Assembly (NCBI GenBank): GCA_025642075.2
Contig: JAODUO010000029.1
Coordinates: 622,001-686,000, forward strand
DNA: 64,000 bases
Direction: 5' to 3'
DNA from: Ridgeia piscesae
Lineage: Eukaryota > Annelida > Polychaeta > Sabellida > Siboglinidae
Below, piece by piece: positions 1 through 11,988 of the stretch. The notes beneath the pieces are model-generated. The model saw only the letters and a program-made list of their open reading frames with translations, made no database searches and had not been told where the DNA came from. Every line of letters starts with the position of its first letter. The first letter of the stretch is position 1. Both the position numbers and the translations under genes were made by a program.

Positions 1-272
1 CTGTGATAGAAGCTTCTATCACTGACCAACACGCCACTGGCATGCTTCTATCACTGACCAACATCGCCTCCCTGGCACGCTTCTATCGCTGACCAACACG
101 CCACTGGCACGCTTCTATCCTGACCAACACGCCACTGGCACGCTTCTATCACTGACCAACATGCCACTGGCACGCTTCTATCACTGACCAACATGCCACT
201 GGCACGCTTCTATCGCTGACCAACATGCCACTGGCTCGCTTCTATCACTGACCAACATGCCACTGGCATGCT
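1..272. repeat. Minisatellite, about 32-bp unit, 8 copies
   Basis: The unit reads approximately CTTCTATCACTGACCAACAT then GCCACTGGCACG. About eight copies show substitutions and small indels; the second copy is the most divergent. The array reaches the left edge, so its true start is outside the window. A short palindrome (GATAGAAGCTTCTATC) lies at its left end. The core CCACTGGCATGCT recurs in the 28-29 bp array at 10.7-11.8 kb. Confidence 0.9.
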
Positions 273-816
273 CTCTTTACTGATCACGTGACAATGCTTC
301 CAACTCCTGACGATAGGTTTAATCCAACTCCTTAGGGTCTCATGGGTGAATGTGTCCACAGATGTGACATGATGGACCTTGCCTGGCTGTGACTATGGGA
401 CTGTCACATTGTCACAATAACGATGAATGTCACACAGGGCCACTGTTTGGGGGCAGGGTGTCAATGACTGAATGGTCAGTCAGTGGTCAAAGTGTACAGT
501 GCGGCTGTTACGCCTACATTCCTCTGCTGGCAAATGTCACACAGGGCCGCCAAAGAGTGGATAGTGTTCTCATCTCAGTAGAAGGGTGTGTTCTTTCACT
601 CATTACAAACTGATCTGTACAAGGCACGATCAACCACAGGTCAGAGTCATGGAGCATTTGTACTGCACAGATGAACTTAAATATACAAACGCGGCAGGAA
701 GACAACCTCCACGCCCCACCAGTCACAGCATGACAGGGAAGACCAACGATGTCAACGCAGACCACCTCAACAGATAACTAGGGACATAGCAGCAAAACCA
801 CCTCGACTCTGCACAC
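273..816. other. Unique intergenic sequence, no gene seen
   Basis: Only short overlapping open frames without recognisable protein features are present. No splice-bounded coding stretch, RNA gene or mobile element was recognised. Confidence 0.5.
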
Positions 817-1010
817 ATCAGCCTAGATGTAGAATACCCCAACAGTGGACATATCAGCCTGGAATACCTCACACAACAGATATATCAGCCTGAAACACTT
901 TATGCTGCAGACATATCAGCCTGGAACACTACACGAGACACATATATCAGCTTGGAACAAGACATATCAGCCTAAAATACTTTATACTACAGATTTATCT
1001 GCTTAGAACA
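817..1010. repeat. Degenerate tandem repeat around ACATATCAGCCTGGAA
   Basis: The word ACATATCAGCCTGGAA and close variants recur about six times at roughly 30-45 bp spacing. It is an old, diverged minisatellite directly left of the 21-bp array. Confidence 0.6.
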
Positions 1011-1068
1011 TCTTATACCAGACCTTGAGATGTATCTTGAGCCAAGTGAACGAACCTTGCACCACAAA

Positions 1069-1743
1069 GCTGCTGACTGTGGCCCGCTGGCTGCTGACTG
1101 TGGCCCACTAGCTGCTGACTGTGGCCCGCTGGCTGCTGACTGTGGCCCACTAGCTGCTGACTGTGGCCCGCTGGCTGCTGACTGTGGCCTGCTAGCTGCT
1201 GACTGTGGCCTGCTAGTTGCTGACTGTGGCCTGCTAGCTGCCAACTGTGGCCTGCTAGCTGCTGACTGTGGCCTGCTAGCTGCTGACTGTGGCCTGCTGG
1301 CTGCTGACTGTGGCCTGCTAGTTGCTGACTGTGGCCTGCTAGCTGCCAACTGTGGCCTGCTAGCTGCCAACTGTGGCCTGCTAGCTGCTGACTGTGGCCT
1401 GCTGGCTGCTGACTGTGGCCTGCTAGCTGCTGACTGTGGCTCACTAGCTGCTGACTGTGGCCCACTAGCTGCTGACTGAGGCCTGCTAGCTGCTGACTGT
1501 GGCCTGCTAGCTGCTGACTGTGGCCTGCTAGCTGCTGACTGTGTCCCACTAGCTGCTGACTGTGGCCTGCTAGCTGCTGACTGTGGCCTGCTAGCTGCTC
1601 ACTGTGGCCTGCTAGCTGCTGACTGTGTCCCACTAGCTGCTGACTGTGGCCTGCTAGCTGCTGACTGTGGCCTGCTAGCTGCTCACTGTGGCCCGCTACC
1701 TGCTGACTGTGGCCTGCTAGCTGCTGACTGTGGCCTGCTAGCA
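1069..1743. repeat. Minisatellite, 21-bp unit, about 32 copies
   Basis: The unit is GCTGCTGACTGTGGCCTGCTA with substitution variants (CCC for CCT, GTT for GCT, CAAC for TGAC). The length is close to exactly 32 x 21 and I see no indels. Because 21 is a multiple of three, the minus strand stays open for about 243 codons as a heptad, LAGHSQQ. More than one frame is open, so I treat this as a consequence of periodicity rather than a gene. Confidence 0.95.
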
Positions 1744-3195
1744 CTAGAAAGCATGCAACCTTGTTCTAGTTCTGACACGACAGCACGAAGCAAACTTACA
1801 CAATGTACGCAGACAACTGGCTATAGACTGGCGTCTAGCCTCACAGTGCTGTTTACGCCTATAAACACTGTCGTGGGAACACAATGTGTATGCGAACATG
1901 GTCACATCGACGCAGTGAATGGATTCGGCAGGTGAATAGACAGATTGTTGTCTACTGCGCCCGTCCACACGGCCACCAGCCGCAATGCACCTCCCCATGT
2001 CTTGTTTTATTCACACCAGATCGGCCCATGAATCAGGCGACAATATTAGCAACAAACACCTTTCAAAGACTGCTGCTATAGAATCAGGCCAATCTGCAGC
2101 TATTGCGTCGATCTGGAGTAACTGCCGCACGTGAAGTATCTTTCACGCTCGGTCACACGCATTATGTTAGTGTACTTCATTTGTATTCTCGGCGGACAAA
2201 GGATCTGTTTTATAAGCCAAACTCTTACAACTGTGAAAGATTTGTTGCAAGAAGAGTCGTGTTGCTAGGGTTCACCTTTGAACTTTGACCCAGATGTCAC
2301 CAACCAATCAGATGCATTGTTAAGATTTATCCTGTCTGTCGACCCGTTGCCTTCTTCTTATATGTACCCTCATCTGGTTCAACCCGGTGGCACGTTACGA
2401 ATAATAAAACTTATATTCATAAATTATAGGGTCTTATACATTGTGACATTTTTGGGAACATATAAATCGCAGTGCAACTTTTATGAACTGATAAAATGTA
2501 GAACCTGTTATGCAAGACAACAATCCATATTTATCTCTCGCGGTTGTATAATGACCCATGCGGGCTGGTGGTAGATTTCAGAGATTTTGTTGTGGGGCAG
2601 TGGGGTAGAGTGTTGTTTATCAGTCATGCACACAGAGATATCTATGGTCATACATCACCGTTTACATCCCACCAGTGACCATTACTGGACACACTAAGCC
2701 AACCTCTGTTGACAAGGTGTCAACATCAACACAACCCACGCAGCCTCGCCACAGGTCATGTGCTGAAATATCTACTTACAGGCGTCACCCCAAACTGACC
2801 TAACCCCAGGGCGATTACTGCAGATACTGTGGTCCATTAAAGTGCCCCGAATCCCACCAATTCAGTGTTTCAAGTGGATAAGAAATATTTTATGTGAAAC
2901 GTTAAGGTAACTTTTACTACTTTAAAATAAAATGAATATGAAGTTTGAAAACTACTTGTTTTTAAAATCAAAGTAGGAATATGCTAATTCTACGAAAACA
3001 CTTTTCATTTTCAGAAATTGTCCATTCTTTATTTTTGAACAGTGAACACAACAGAATCATTGCGCTTATAAATATGTATAATTTAAAAGTGATATGTAAA
3101 ATAATTTTGTTTTGATAACACTTCTAGATAGTGTAAAAGTTTAGTGCGACATCTACAACAGAAATGAGTTGGGTCTTGCCAAGAAGAATCAATGG
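1744..3195. other. Unique intergenic sequence, no gene seen
   Basis: AT-rich towards the right. Short open frames up to about 98 codons have no recognisable motif. No exon-like segment with convincing splice sites was found. Confidence 0.45.
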
Positions 3196-3664
3196 GTGTT
3201 TTATTATTAATAATAATTGTAAAACTTCTATAGCACCTAAATCCTTTAAACTATTCAAGCTCAGAGGCGCAAGAAACAAAATCATTTAGCTAGTCATACA
3301 TGGAGACATGCTAATGTCGTCATTGGAGCATGGAATCGCCAAAATTCTATGGTGGAAAAGCAACTACAAACACATATTTTTCAATTTCTTACAAAAGATG
3401 TCTATAGTTTCAGAAGATTTAAACACAACAGGGAGTTGAATTCCAACTTGTTGGCGCAGACACAGAGAAAGCACGTTTGCCAATATTCAGCTTAGTTTTA
3501 GGAACAAAAAGTTGTTTAGAAATGGATGATTTAAGGGTCCTAGAGATATCAGAGAAATGTAGCAGATTAACTAAGTATGTTGGTTGTTGAGTAGAAAGAA
3601 TACGGTATGTAACAGTAGTCAATTTAAATTTAATTCGGTATATATTGTTACAGTGTTGCTTCAT
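3196..3664 (-). mobile_element. CR1/L2-like LINE, 5'-truncated 3' end
   Basis: Read on the minus strand, 3664 to 3419 encodes residues typical of the far C-terminus of LINE reverse transcriptase ORF2: a YRILSTQQPTYLVNLL stretch, then VPKTKLNIGKRAFSVSAPTSWNS. After a frameshift it continues as FKSSETIDIF up to a stop near 3360. The following 3' UTR contains GCGCCTCTGAGC and AGGTGCTATAGAAG, and ends in an ATT/AAT-rich tail at about 3198-3220, as in L2/CR1-clade elements that end in short microsatellites. This is a dead fragment. The clade assignment rests on remembered family patterns. Confidence 0.7.
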
Positions 3665-5265
3665 TTGTACTTATTAACTATTAAGCAATGAGTTTTACCC
3701 ACATCCAAGTATATTTATGTTACAGATTTACTGATATCGAAATTGCTGGCGTGAGAACTATTTTTTGCTGCACCAGTTTTTCAAGTTCATAATTATGTGG
3801 TTTGACCTCTTGTGTGTGATATGACATGTTGCTAAATTAATAAATTCTGAAGCTTTTAAATAAATCACACGTGTCATGCCACTTTTAGAAACTGGATTCC
3901 TAAGAAAGCAAGAAGCCCTGGTGTAGTAGAGAACACCTGTGTAATGACTCAGACTTAATGGGGGACACATTCTGTAAAAACACAAAGGGAAACCATTTCC
4001 ACTCAACTGGGTGACACAAGCATGTGTAACACCTGAAATGTCTTCCCACATGTGAAAGGTAAAATGTTTTAAAAGGGACCATCTTAAAACGCCTCAAGGC
4101 CAAGTTGAAATAACAAATGAACTGATCCGCCATTCCTTTATTCCTGATACAGTGCGTATGTGTTACCAAAAAAATCACAGTGCAGCATAACAAGCTTCTA
4201 AAATATTACAAATGTACTTATTATATAACTTTCAAGATAACAAACTCATCCTTGTACAAAATACCTGTAGTTGACTGTCTGTTTTATGTTAGACTAGACA
4301 AGTGATCCAGGAAACCAGCGTAATTGCTAAACATGGCAAATTTGTACCCTATGGAGGTGTCTCCTGTACGCAGACTGCAGTGAGAGAACACAGTATTTAC
4401 CTTATCTTCTTACCTGTCTGACACATGACTACACAACGCACTGCTTGGTACCCTAGTGTCACACCCACTGCTGCACTCACACCGATACTGAGTTAACCAA
4501 ACCATGTCCAGCTGACTCGACCAAACTGCAAGTGGTCCTTCAGCCGCGTGAGGCACGCCGATAGAATTTCATAGCTTTTCAGAATGCCACCAGAGCATTT
4601 TATAGCATGTAAGAATGCAGCGTGATGGACGCGTAAAGATGCGACGGGGCGAACAGGTCGCTGAGGAACCCTCGAGTCTGTGTGTCTGTATGTGTGTATC
4701 GTGTAATAGTATTCACATAAACAGCGCAGGAAGTGTCTTTTTAGAGTAATGGGGTTGAGAGGCACCTACTAAAAACAATACCCCAGTTGCGTTGGGGTCT
4801 CTGTGGCCAGTGAAAGAAGTGGGAAACGTTGATTGGATGATTGAGGGACATCTCTATCGGAGGAGTCCCAGGTGGAAAGGAGGGATGAAGAAATAACTGG
4901 GAACTAAGGGAAACCTATGTGGACTCTAGTGCCAGCTGACACAGAAGTAGGGAGCAAGATGCTGACGTCACATTCAACACTCAGTTGTCGGTGTCGGTGA
5001 AGGCAACTGTGGACGTCAACACGGTGGATGACATCATGGATGATACTTTGAGTCCCCTTCCGTCCATACGAACATGAATTTTTATTTTTAATTCCCAAAT
5101 TTTAATTTGTTGAAAGCAGAAGATTTTTTTGATGGCATATCTTACAGCAGGACACTTGCCATTTATTCATGCTGGACTTTGTGTGCGAAAAGATTTAGAA
5201 ATGAATTAATAAAGCAAATTTTTATGTTACATGGACTTTCTCCATAAGCCAGAAAACCGTTTAAT
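3665..5265. other. Intergenic sequence, no gene seen
   Basis: Short random-looking open frames only. I found no repeats, transposon ends or RNA genes that I could defend. Confidence 0.4.
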
Positions 5266-5274
5266 TTATATCTA

Positions 5275-5330
<56 letters not shown>

Positions 5331-5371
5331 ATATATTTTATATATAAATATACATTATATATTATGTATAA

Positions 5372-5421
<50 letters not shown>

Positions 5422-5457
5422 ATATATTTATTATATATATATATATATATATATATA
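5266..5457. repeat. TA-rich microsatellite
   Basis: Long runs of (TA)n interrupted by TTA and TATAA breaks. Open frames across it that read IYIYIY are artefacts. Confidence 0.97.
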
Positions 5458-6848
5458 GATCTTAGCTTACCTTTCCAACAGCCATGCCTAGCTATGTCTA
5501 GCGCACATGATAATGTTAGATTTTCCATGACAAGCCAAAATTGTAATTGAGTACAATAGGACGAGTGGTATGTACACGTGGCTAGGGGCTCGACTACGTA
5601 TATGGTGTGTACATAAATCATAAATGTCAATAAACAGATGAACATAAGGTACTTACTACTTCCATTGTCTGTGTATTGTTTCTACACAAAATAACTATGG
5701 TAAATGTCTGGATAATGAAAACGTTTCTACAATTTATATATTTTTTAAAGTCCTAAATAACCAGATTACATCGCGCACTGCCTGTTCATAAGTGATTTGG
5801 CTGTAATAGGCAGATCACGCAACCACAATGATGTTGTCTACGACAGATTTTGCGACTTGACAAGACACAAAATAAGGAATAAGGTGAACGCTGTGAATCA
5901 TATGCCAAATACAACATTCTGAATGCAAACCCAGACCATTGTTGAAATCTTAAGTAACTTAAAACCACGAACCGAATTTTTAACCAGTCAAATCAATGCC
6001 AACACGTGACGTCAGATTACTTAATCAACTTTTCCTGCAGTTATCCCTATCCAAACATGAGGCTTATCTGCAGACAAAATGTGCACCTAACAACTCCTAC
6101 GAGGTGAAGCGAACTACCATTATACTCGTATTGACACGTGTGTAGAACACTACAGACGCACCTGTCAAAACTGTGTTAGTACTTGACATTTACAACAAAA
6201 CGTTAACATCAATATATCACCATAAACATTATCATATGTGTAACCAATTTATGTTTTGCTACATACGTATTAATATTTTGGAAGCATTGTTAACACAACT
6301 GATCAGCGTTGTACTTCGGAAATGAGCGTCTAAATAAAGTTATTATTACAAAGTAATCTGTTGTTGAACAAGTGTTTCTGTCATTGCAAAGTTCTGAACA
6401 TTGATTTAACTGGTTGCAGTTTGCAAATACATTCACATGTACACAGCAAATAGATTTGTATTTGGGTAGGTGGCTACATGGCCACATTGTCAGTTACCAT
6501 CCAAAGAAATCTTGTATTATACTCGTTGGTGTTGGCATAAGGTTCATGTTCCGTCTTTGTTTAAGTCTCGCTGTTGAATGTAAATATTTGTTGTCTACAG
6601 TAAAGTGTACATAGTTCATCAGTTTGTTGACATGTGTTATTATGTGTCATGCACTCCAAGATCAGGTCAGGCAAACGCACATTCTCACTGACAGTAATGC
6701 TAGTTTTTAAATATTTGTAAACATCTGTACCTTATCATGTTCAGCCAGTTGCTTCAGAAGTTGTCTTTGAAACCAAAGAGCGTCAAAAAAATTAGAAATT
6801 ATACAATGCACTTACTAATTAATAAAACATTTTTATATACAATTATAC
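5458..6848. other. Intergenic sequence, no gene seen
   Basis: No coding or mobile-element signature was recognised between the two TA-rich tracts. Confidence 0.4.
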
Positions 6849-6917
6849 ATATATATATATATATTATGTGTGTAATGTGTATATATATAATTGTAGTTAT
6901 TTTATTATATACACATA

Positions 6918-6949
<32 letters not shown>

Positions 6950-6953
6950 TATA

Positions 6954-7036
<83 letters not shown>
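6849..7036. repeat. TA-rich microsatellite
   Basis: (TA)n with short interruptions, running directly into the left arm of the palindromic element at 7037. TA repeats resume after its right arm, so the two tracts were probably one array before insertion. Confidence 0.95.
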
Positions 7037-7038
<2 letters not shown>

Positions 7039-7578
7039 TGTAGAGAAACCCTTGGGCAAAACCTCTCGGATGAAAAACCATCCATACATAACTCCCTCTA
7101 GACATAAGCCCTTTCCGAACATAAGCCCCTCAGACAAAAAACCCTCATCGGTGATACTATATTCAAGAATGATTAAACGAATAAGTACTTTATTTTTATA
7201 TCTATTGCAAACATCAACCTTCTAGTTCCATTCATCAGACTGTTTATTTCCACCGAATGCTGTGGCTGACTCCAGTTAGTGTTAAAAGGTCTTTCTGCCA
7301 TCCCAGTGTCAGATAGAATATGGACCCCCATAGGAAATGGATCTGGGATCCATATTCTATTATAGAACTTGGACACCCTCGTAAAATTTGGAACTCTTCT
7401 TTTAAAAAGCTGAACAATTTGGTAAAATAGCATTGTGCAGTTCAAATAAAAATAAAGTACTGGTACTTATTCGTTTAATCATTCTTGAGTTTAGTATCAC
7501 TGATGAGGGGGTTTTGTCTGAGGGGTTTATGTCCGGAAATGGCTTATGTATGGAGGGGGTTTTGTCCCGGATTCATAT
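7037..7578. mobile_element. Palindromic MITE with about 135-150 bp inverted arms inside a TA tract
   Basis: Left arm 7050-7200 and right arm about 7447-7578 are inverted copies. The left arm contains CCATCCATACATAA and GATTAAACGAATAAGTACTT; the right arm contains the complements TTATGTATGGAGG and AAGTACTGGTACTTATTCG. Short word differences show that the arms are old. The centre (about 7311-7365) forms a second hairpin, ATAGAATATGGA against TCCATATTCTAT. There is no transposase, so this is non-autonomous. The family is unknown to me. Confidence 0.75.
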
Positions 7579-7696
7579 ATATATATATTACTATATATAT
7601 ATTATATATATGTATATATATAAATATATACTTAAGTGCTGCATGAGGCATGTTTTGGCCCAGCAGGCTGGAACCCGGACTTTTGTATTTGTTGTG
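7579..7696. repeat. TA-rich tract and short spacer before the 58-bp array
   Basis: TA-rich sequence to about 7630, then about 65 bp of unique sequence. Confidence 0.7.
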
Positions 7697-8520
7697 GTTC
7701 GGGGCGGGCTGCGGGCCAGAACAGTGCAGTATGGGCCAACTGCAGGCCAGGTCTCTGCGGGGCGGGCTGCGGGCCAGAACAGTGCAGTATGGACCAACTG
7801 CAGGCCAGGTCTCTGTGGGGCGGGCTGCGGGCCAGAACAGTGCAGTATGGGCCAACTGCAGGCCAGGTCTCTGTGGGGTGGGCTGTGGGCCAGAATAGTG
7901 CAGTATGGACCAACTGCAGGCCAGGTCTCTCTGGCCTCGGAGAACAGTGCAGTATGGACCAACTGCAGGCCAGGTCTCTGCTGGGCGGGCTGCGGGCCAG
8001 AACAGTGCAGTATGGACCAACTGCAGGCCAGGTCTCTGTGGGGTGGGCTGTGGGCCAGAACAGTGCAGTATGGGCCAACTGCAGGCCAGGTCTCTGTGGG
8101 GTGGGCTGTGGGCCAGAACAGTGCAGTATGGGCCAACTGCAGGCCAGGTCTCTGTGGGGTGGGCTGTGGGCCAGAACAGTGCAGTATGGGCCAACTGCAG
8201 GCCAGGTCCCGTGGGTGGGCTGCGGCCAGACATGCAGTATGGGCCAACTGCAGGCCAGGTCTCTGGGGTGGGCTGGGGCCAGAACAGTGCAGTATGGGCC
8301 AACTGCAGGCCAGGTCTCTGGGGGTGGGCTGCGGGCCAGAACAGTGCAGTATGGGCCAACTGCAGGCCAGGTCTCTGGGGGGTGGGCTGCGGGCCAGAAC
8401 AGTGCAGTATGGGCCAACTGCAGGCCAGGTCTCTGGGGTGGGCTGCGGGCCAGAACTGCGTGGGCCATGCGGCAGGCTCTGCGGCATGTTACTGGGGCTG
8501 CGGGCCAGAACAGTGCAGTA
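7697..8520. repeat. GC-rich minisatellite, 58-bp unit, about 14 copies
   Basis: The unit begins GGGCCAGAACAGTGCAGTAT, continues GGGCCAACTGCAGGCCAGGT and ends CTCTGCGGGGCGGGCTGC. Successive starts at 7713 and 7771 confirm 58 bp. Later copies carry small deletions. Since 58 is not a multiple of three and the unit lacks stops, long open frames appear in several frames on both strands. I do not call them genes. The last copies (about 8470-8520) mix in words of the adjacent 31-bp repeat. Confidence 0.95.
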
Positions 8521-8634
8521 TACCCAAATAAAAGTATTTTATTTTATTTTTTATTATTCCATGTTAGCTGTTCAATCTGTTATGGGCTGCTGGTCGACTT
8601 TTAACAAATTACTGCCGGCTGAGTTGCAGGCCAA

Positions 8635-9109
8635 GTTACTGCGGGGCAGGGTGGGCTGCGGCCATGTTACTGCGGGGCAGGGTGGGCTGCGGCCATGTTA
8701 CTTCGGGGCAGGGTGGGCTGCGGCCATGTTACTGCGGGGCAGGGTGGGCTGCGGCCATGTTACTGCGGGGCAGGGTGGGCTGCGGCCATGTTACTGCGGG
8801 GCAGGGTGGGCTGCGGCCATGTTACTGCGGGGCAGGGTGGGCTGCGGCCATGTTACTGCGGGGCAGGGTGGGCTGCGGCCATGTTACTGCGGGGCAGGGT
8901 GGGCTGCGGCCATGTTACTGCGGGGCAGGGTGGGCTGCGGCCATGTTACTGCGGGGCAGGGTGGGCTGCGGCCATGTTACTGCGGGGCAGGGTGGGCTGC
9001 GGCCATGTTACTGCGGGGCAGGGTGGGCTGCGGCCATGTTACTGCGGGGCAGGGTGGGCTGCGGCCATGTTACTGCGGGGCAGGGTGGGCTGCGGCCATG
9101 TTACTGCGG
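8635..9109. repeat. GC-rich minisatellite, 31-bp unit, 15 near-identical copies
   Basis: The unit is GTTACTGCGGGGCAGGGTGG followed by GCTGCGGCCAT. Fifteen full copies run from 8635 to 9099 with essentially one substitution (CTTCGG near 8701), plus a partial copy. This high identity points to recent expansion or homogenisation. The word GGGTGGGCTGCGG is shared with the 58-bp array. Confidence 0.97.
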
Positions 9110-9470
9110 AGCGGTGCCAGGATGTGGCACAATATGCGGGGCAGGCGTAATTGTAATATATGGGCAGGAGCAGGCTCAGATTATCAGCCGGCGCAGGGCT
9201 TTAATATATACACACACTGTGACACACATAATATATATATACTTTAGGATTACATCGTGAAACTACCAGTTTGTTGTGCTTATCATCATGATAAGAAATA
9301 ACCAACCTATGGTTTATTACGCGGAAACTGTGGCTATGAAAAGATGTCAATGAAGAAGAGACCAGTTTCCTGGGCTTAGGTGCAAAAGATGTGATCTTCT
9401 TACTAGAAAAACTCCCACTGTTGCGTATCTAGGTGGCACACTTTCGGGGGATCTCAAATATGTGTGAATC
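9110..9470. other. Unique spacer, no gene seen
   Basis: A short TA-rich stretch at about 9205-9240; nothing else recognised. Confidence 0.5.
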
Positions 9471-9692
9471 ATATGATAACAAATGTGATAAAAATATGAT
9501 AAAAAATGTGATAAAAAATATGATAACAAATATGATAACAAATATGATAACAAATATGATAACAAATATGATAACAAATATGATAACAAATATGATAACA
9601 AATATGATACAAAATACGATAACAAATATGATAACAAATATGATAACAAATACGATAACAAATATGATAACAAATATGACAACAAACGTACA
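9471..9692. repeat. AT-rich minisatellite, 12-bp unit
   Basis: The unit AAATATGATAAC is repeated about 18 times, with AAAA- and C-containing variants at the left end. The 12-bp period keeps all frames in register, giving open frames that read NMIT repeats. These are not considered genes. Confidence 0.95.
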
Positions 9693-10699
9693 CCGAGCTC
9701 TGTCAGGCACGAGTCATGATGTGGATTTATTTCGCTCAGCAAAAATGCCAGATGAAGTTGTGTGATCAATGGACGCGATAAATAATTAATTTCTCACGCA
9801 TACATGGTATAATTATGTATGCAATTAGCACGAAGAGTGAGAAAGTCTAGGTCGATATACATTAACATATCAATTCAACTGTATCAGCATGACAGAAACT
9901 GTCCAGGATGACGGCCTAGCCCGGTCAAACCATCGCACTTGTTATAAGACAATGTAATAAAATACTGGAAAAAATACATTAAGCTATGTGAAAAAAATCA
10001 ATCACCCGGATATCAATAAGTATAACTTAATTGAAAGTGCCACATACATTGTGGTATAAGATTAACTCCCTATAAAAGATGGCAGTCAACATATAAGACG
10101 TGTGTGAGGTTGGAGGCACCCTGCTTCCACCCACCTGTTGGTGGGACTTACACCACCAACTGACGGGTTCTATTTTGAGAAATCATCCATCTCAGCCGTG
10201 ACAGTAGAGGGAAGCCCTGCTCCACAGACTGTCCCAGCACCTGCCCATCTCTCCCTCCCTCTTCCCGGCACACCCCACTTCCCAGATACTGTTCTTTGTG
10301 CAGTAAATTAAATGTCGTATTCATCAGTGAACCAACTGCGTGAAGTCATGCGTGGAGAGATGTACACGTTAATCTTGTCCAACAATAATTATGTAGACAG
10401 AAACTAGAACAAGGCATCTGTTCGAACCTGTCACTGACACCAGTGTCTCGTCTCGGACACCAGTCTCTCGTCTCGGACACTGTCCGAGTAGTGTGAATGA
10501 AATGCAGTGGCAAGGGATTGTGTGACATGTGTTTGTAATCAGAGATGCCATCTCCATTGATGTTACCAGTGGTAGGTAGTGAGTGGTCTCACACACATGC
10601 CAAAATGTCAGATTCAACCCACTGCATACTTGGATATGAGACACTAAAATATTCAACCATGCTTGAATGGCAAGTGGACTTAGCCAAGTTGCCCATTTG
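9693..10699. other. Intergenic sequence, no gene seen
   Basis: Only short open frames are present. A local duplication, CACCAGTGTCTCGTCTCGGA and CACCAGTCTCTCGTCTCGGA, lies at about 10438-10480. No gene or mobile element was recognised. Confidence 0.45.
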
Positions 10700-11765
10700 C
10701 TTGCTGGGAAAGCAGTCCACATGCATGCTGGGAGAGTAGACTGAGCCACTGGCATGCTGGGATAGCCGATTCAGCCACTGGCATGCTGGGATAGCATACT
10801 CAGCCACTGGCATGCTGGGATAGCAGACTCAGCCACTGGCATGCTGGGATAGCATACTCAGCCACTGGCATGATGGGATAGCATACTCAGCCACTGGCAT
10901 GATGGGATAGCATGACTGCAGTCACTGGCATGATGGGATAGCAGACTGACCACTGGCATGCTGGGATAGCAGACTACCACTGGCATGATGGGATAGCAGA
11001 CTGACCACTGGCATGATGGGATAGCAGACTGACCACTGGCATGCTGGGATAGCAGACTGAACCACTGGCATGATGGGATAGCCGACTGACCACTGGCATG
11101 CTGGGATAGCAGACTACCACTGGCATGCTGGGATAGCATACTACCATGGCATGCTGGGATAGCATACTCAGCCACTGGCATGATGGGATAGCATACTCAG
11201 CCACTGGCATGATGGGATAGCAGACTGACCACTGGCATGCTGGGATAGCAGACTGACCACTGGCATGATGGGATAGCAGACTGACCACTGGCATGCTGGG
11301 ATAGCAGACTGACCACTGGCATGCTGGGATAGCAGACTGACCACTGGCATGCTGGGATAGCAGACTGACCACTGGCATGATGGGATAGCAGACTGACCAC
11401 TGGCATGCTGGGATAGCAGACTGACCACTGGCATGCTGGGATAGCAGACTGACCACTGGCATGCTGGGATAGCAGACTGAGCCACTGGCATGCTGGGATA
11501 GCATACTCAGCCACTGGCATGATGGGATAGCAGACTGACCACTGGCATGCTGGGATAGCAGACTGACCACTGGCATGACTGGGATAGCATACTCACCACT
11601 GGCATGCTGGGATAGCAGACTAGCCACTGGCATGCTGGGATAGCATACTCAGACCACTGGCATGGTGGGATAGCAGACTGACCACTGGCATGATGGGAGC
11701 AGACTGACCACTGGCACGCTGGGATAGCATACTCAGCCACTGGCATGCTGGGATAGCGACTGACC
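10700..11765. repeat. Minisatellite, 28-29 bp unit, about 37 copies
   Basis: The unit is CCACTGGCATGCTGGGATAG followed by CAGACTGA (28 bp) or CATACTCAG (29 bp). GCTGGG and GATGGG variants alternate irregularly. The first two copies (about 10700-10740) are degenerate. Open frames over it read as ASGQSAIPACQW-type repeats in several registers and are not called as genes. Confidence 0.95.
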
Positions 11766-11988
11766 TTCTAGTGATGCATGTGAGGAAATATGCTAAGACT
11801 GACCATCTGAGCATATGGGATTAGCAGACCTGACCACCTAGCTGCTGGGATCAGCAGACTGCATGGCAGGACTGGGATTAGATACTCAGACTCTGTGAGG
11901 ATCAATGCAACCTTCTAGTGTTGATGCACTCTGATGCTCAAATTCTCGGACTCTAAAGAACTCTGAGCCCTAGCATACTCCCCTGTTG
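11766..11988. repeat. Degenerate transition zone between two arrays
   Basis: Decayed fragments of the 28-bp unit (GGGATTAGCAGACCTGACC, GATACTCAGACTCT) grade into GGACTCTAA-containing words that found the 13-bp array. Confidence 0.6.

Noticed and set aside
7433..9247. A 604-codon open frame on the plus strand, and several of 200-300 codons on both strands in the same area
   Set aside because: It runs through a MITE arm, TA repeats and two minisatellites. Units of 58 and 31 bp without stops keep many frames open at once, so length is no evidence of coding.
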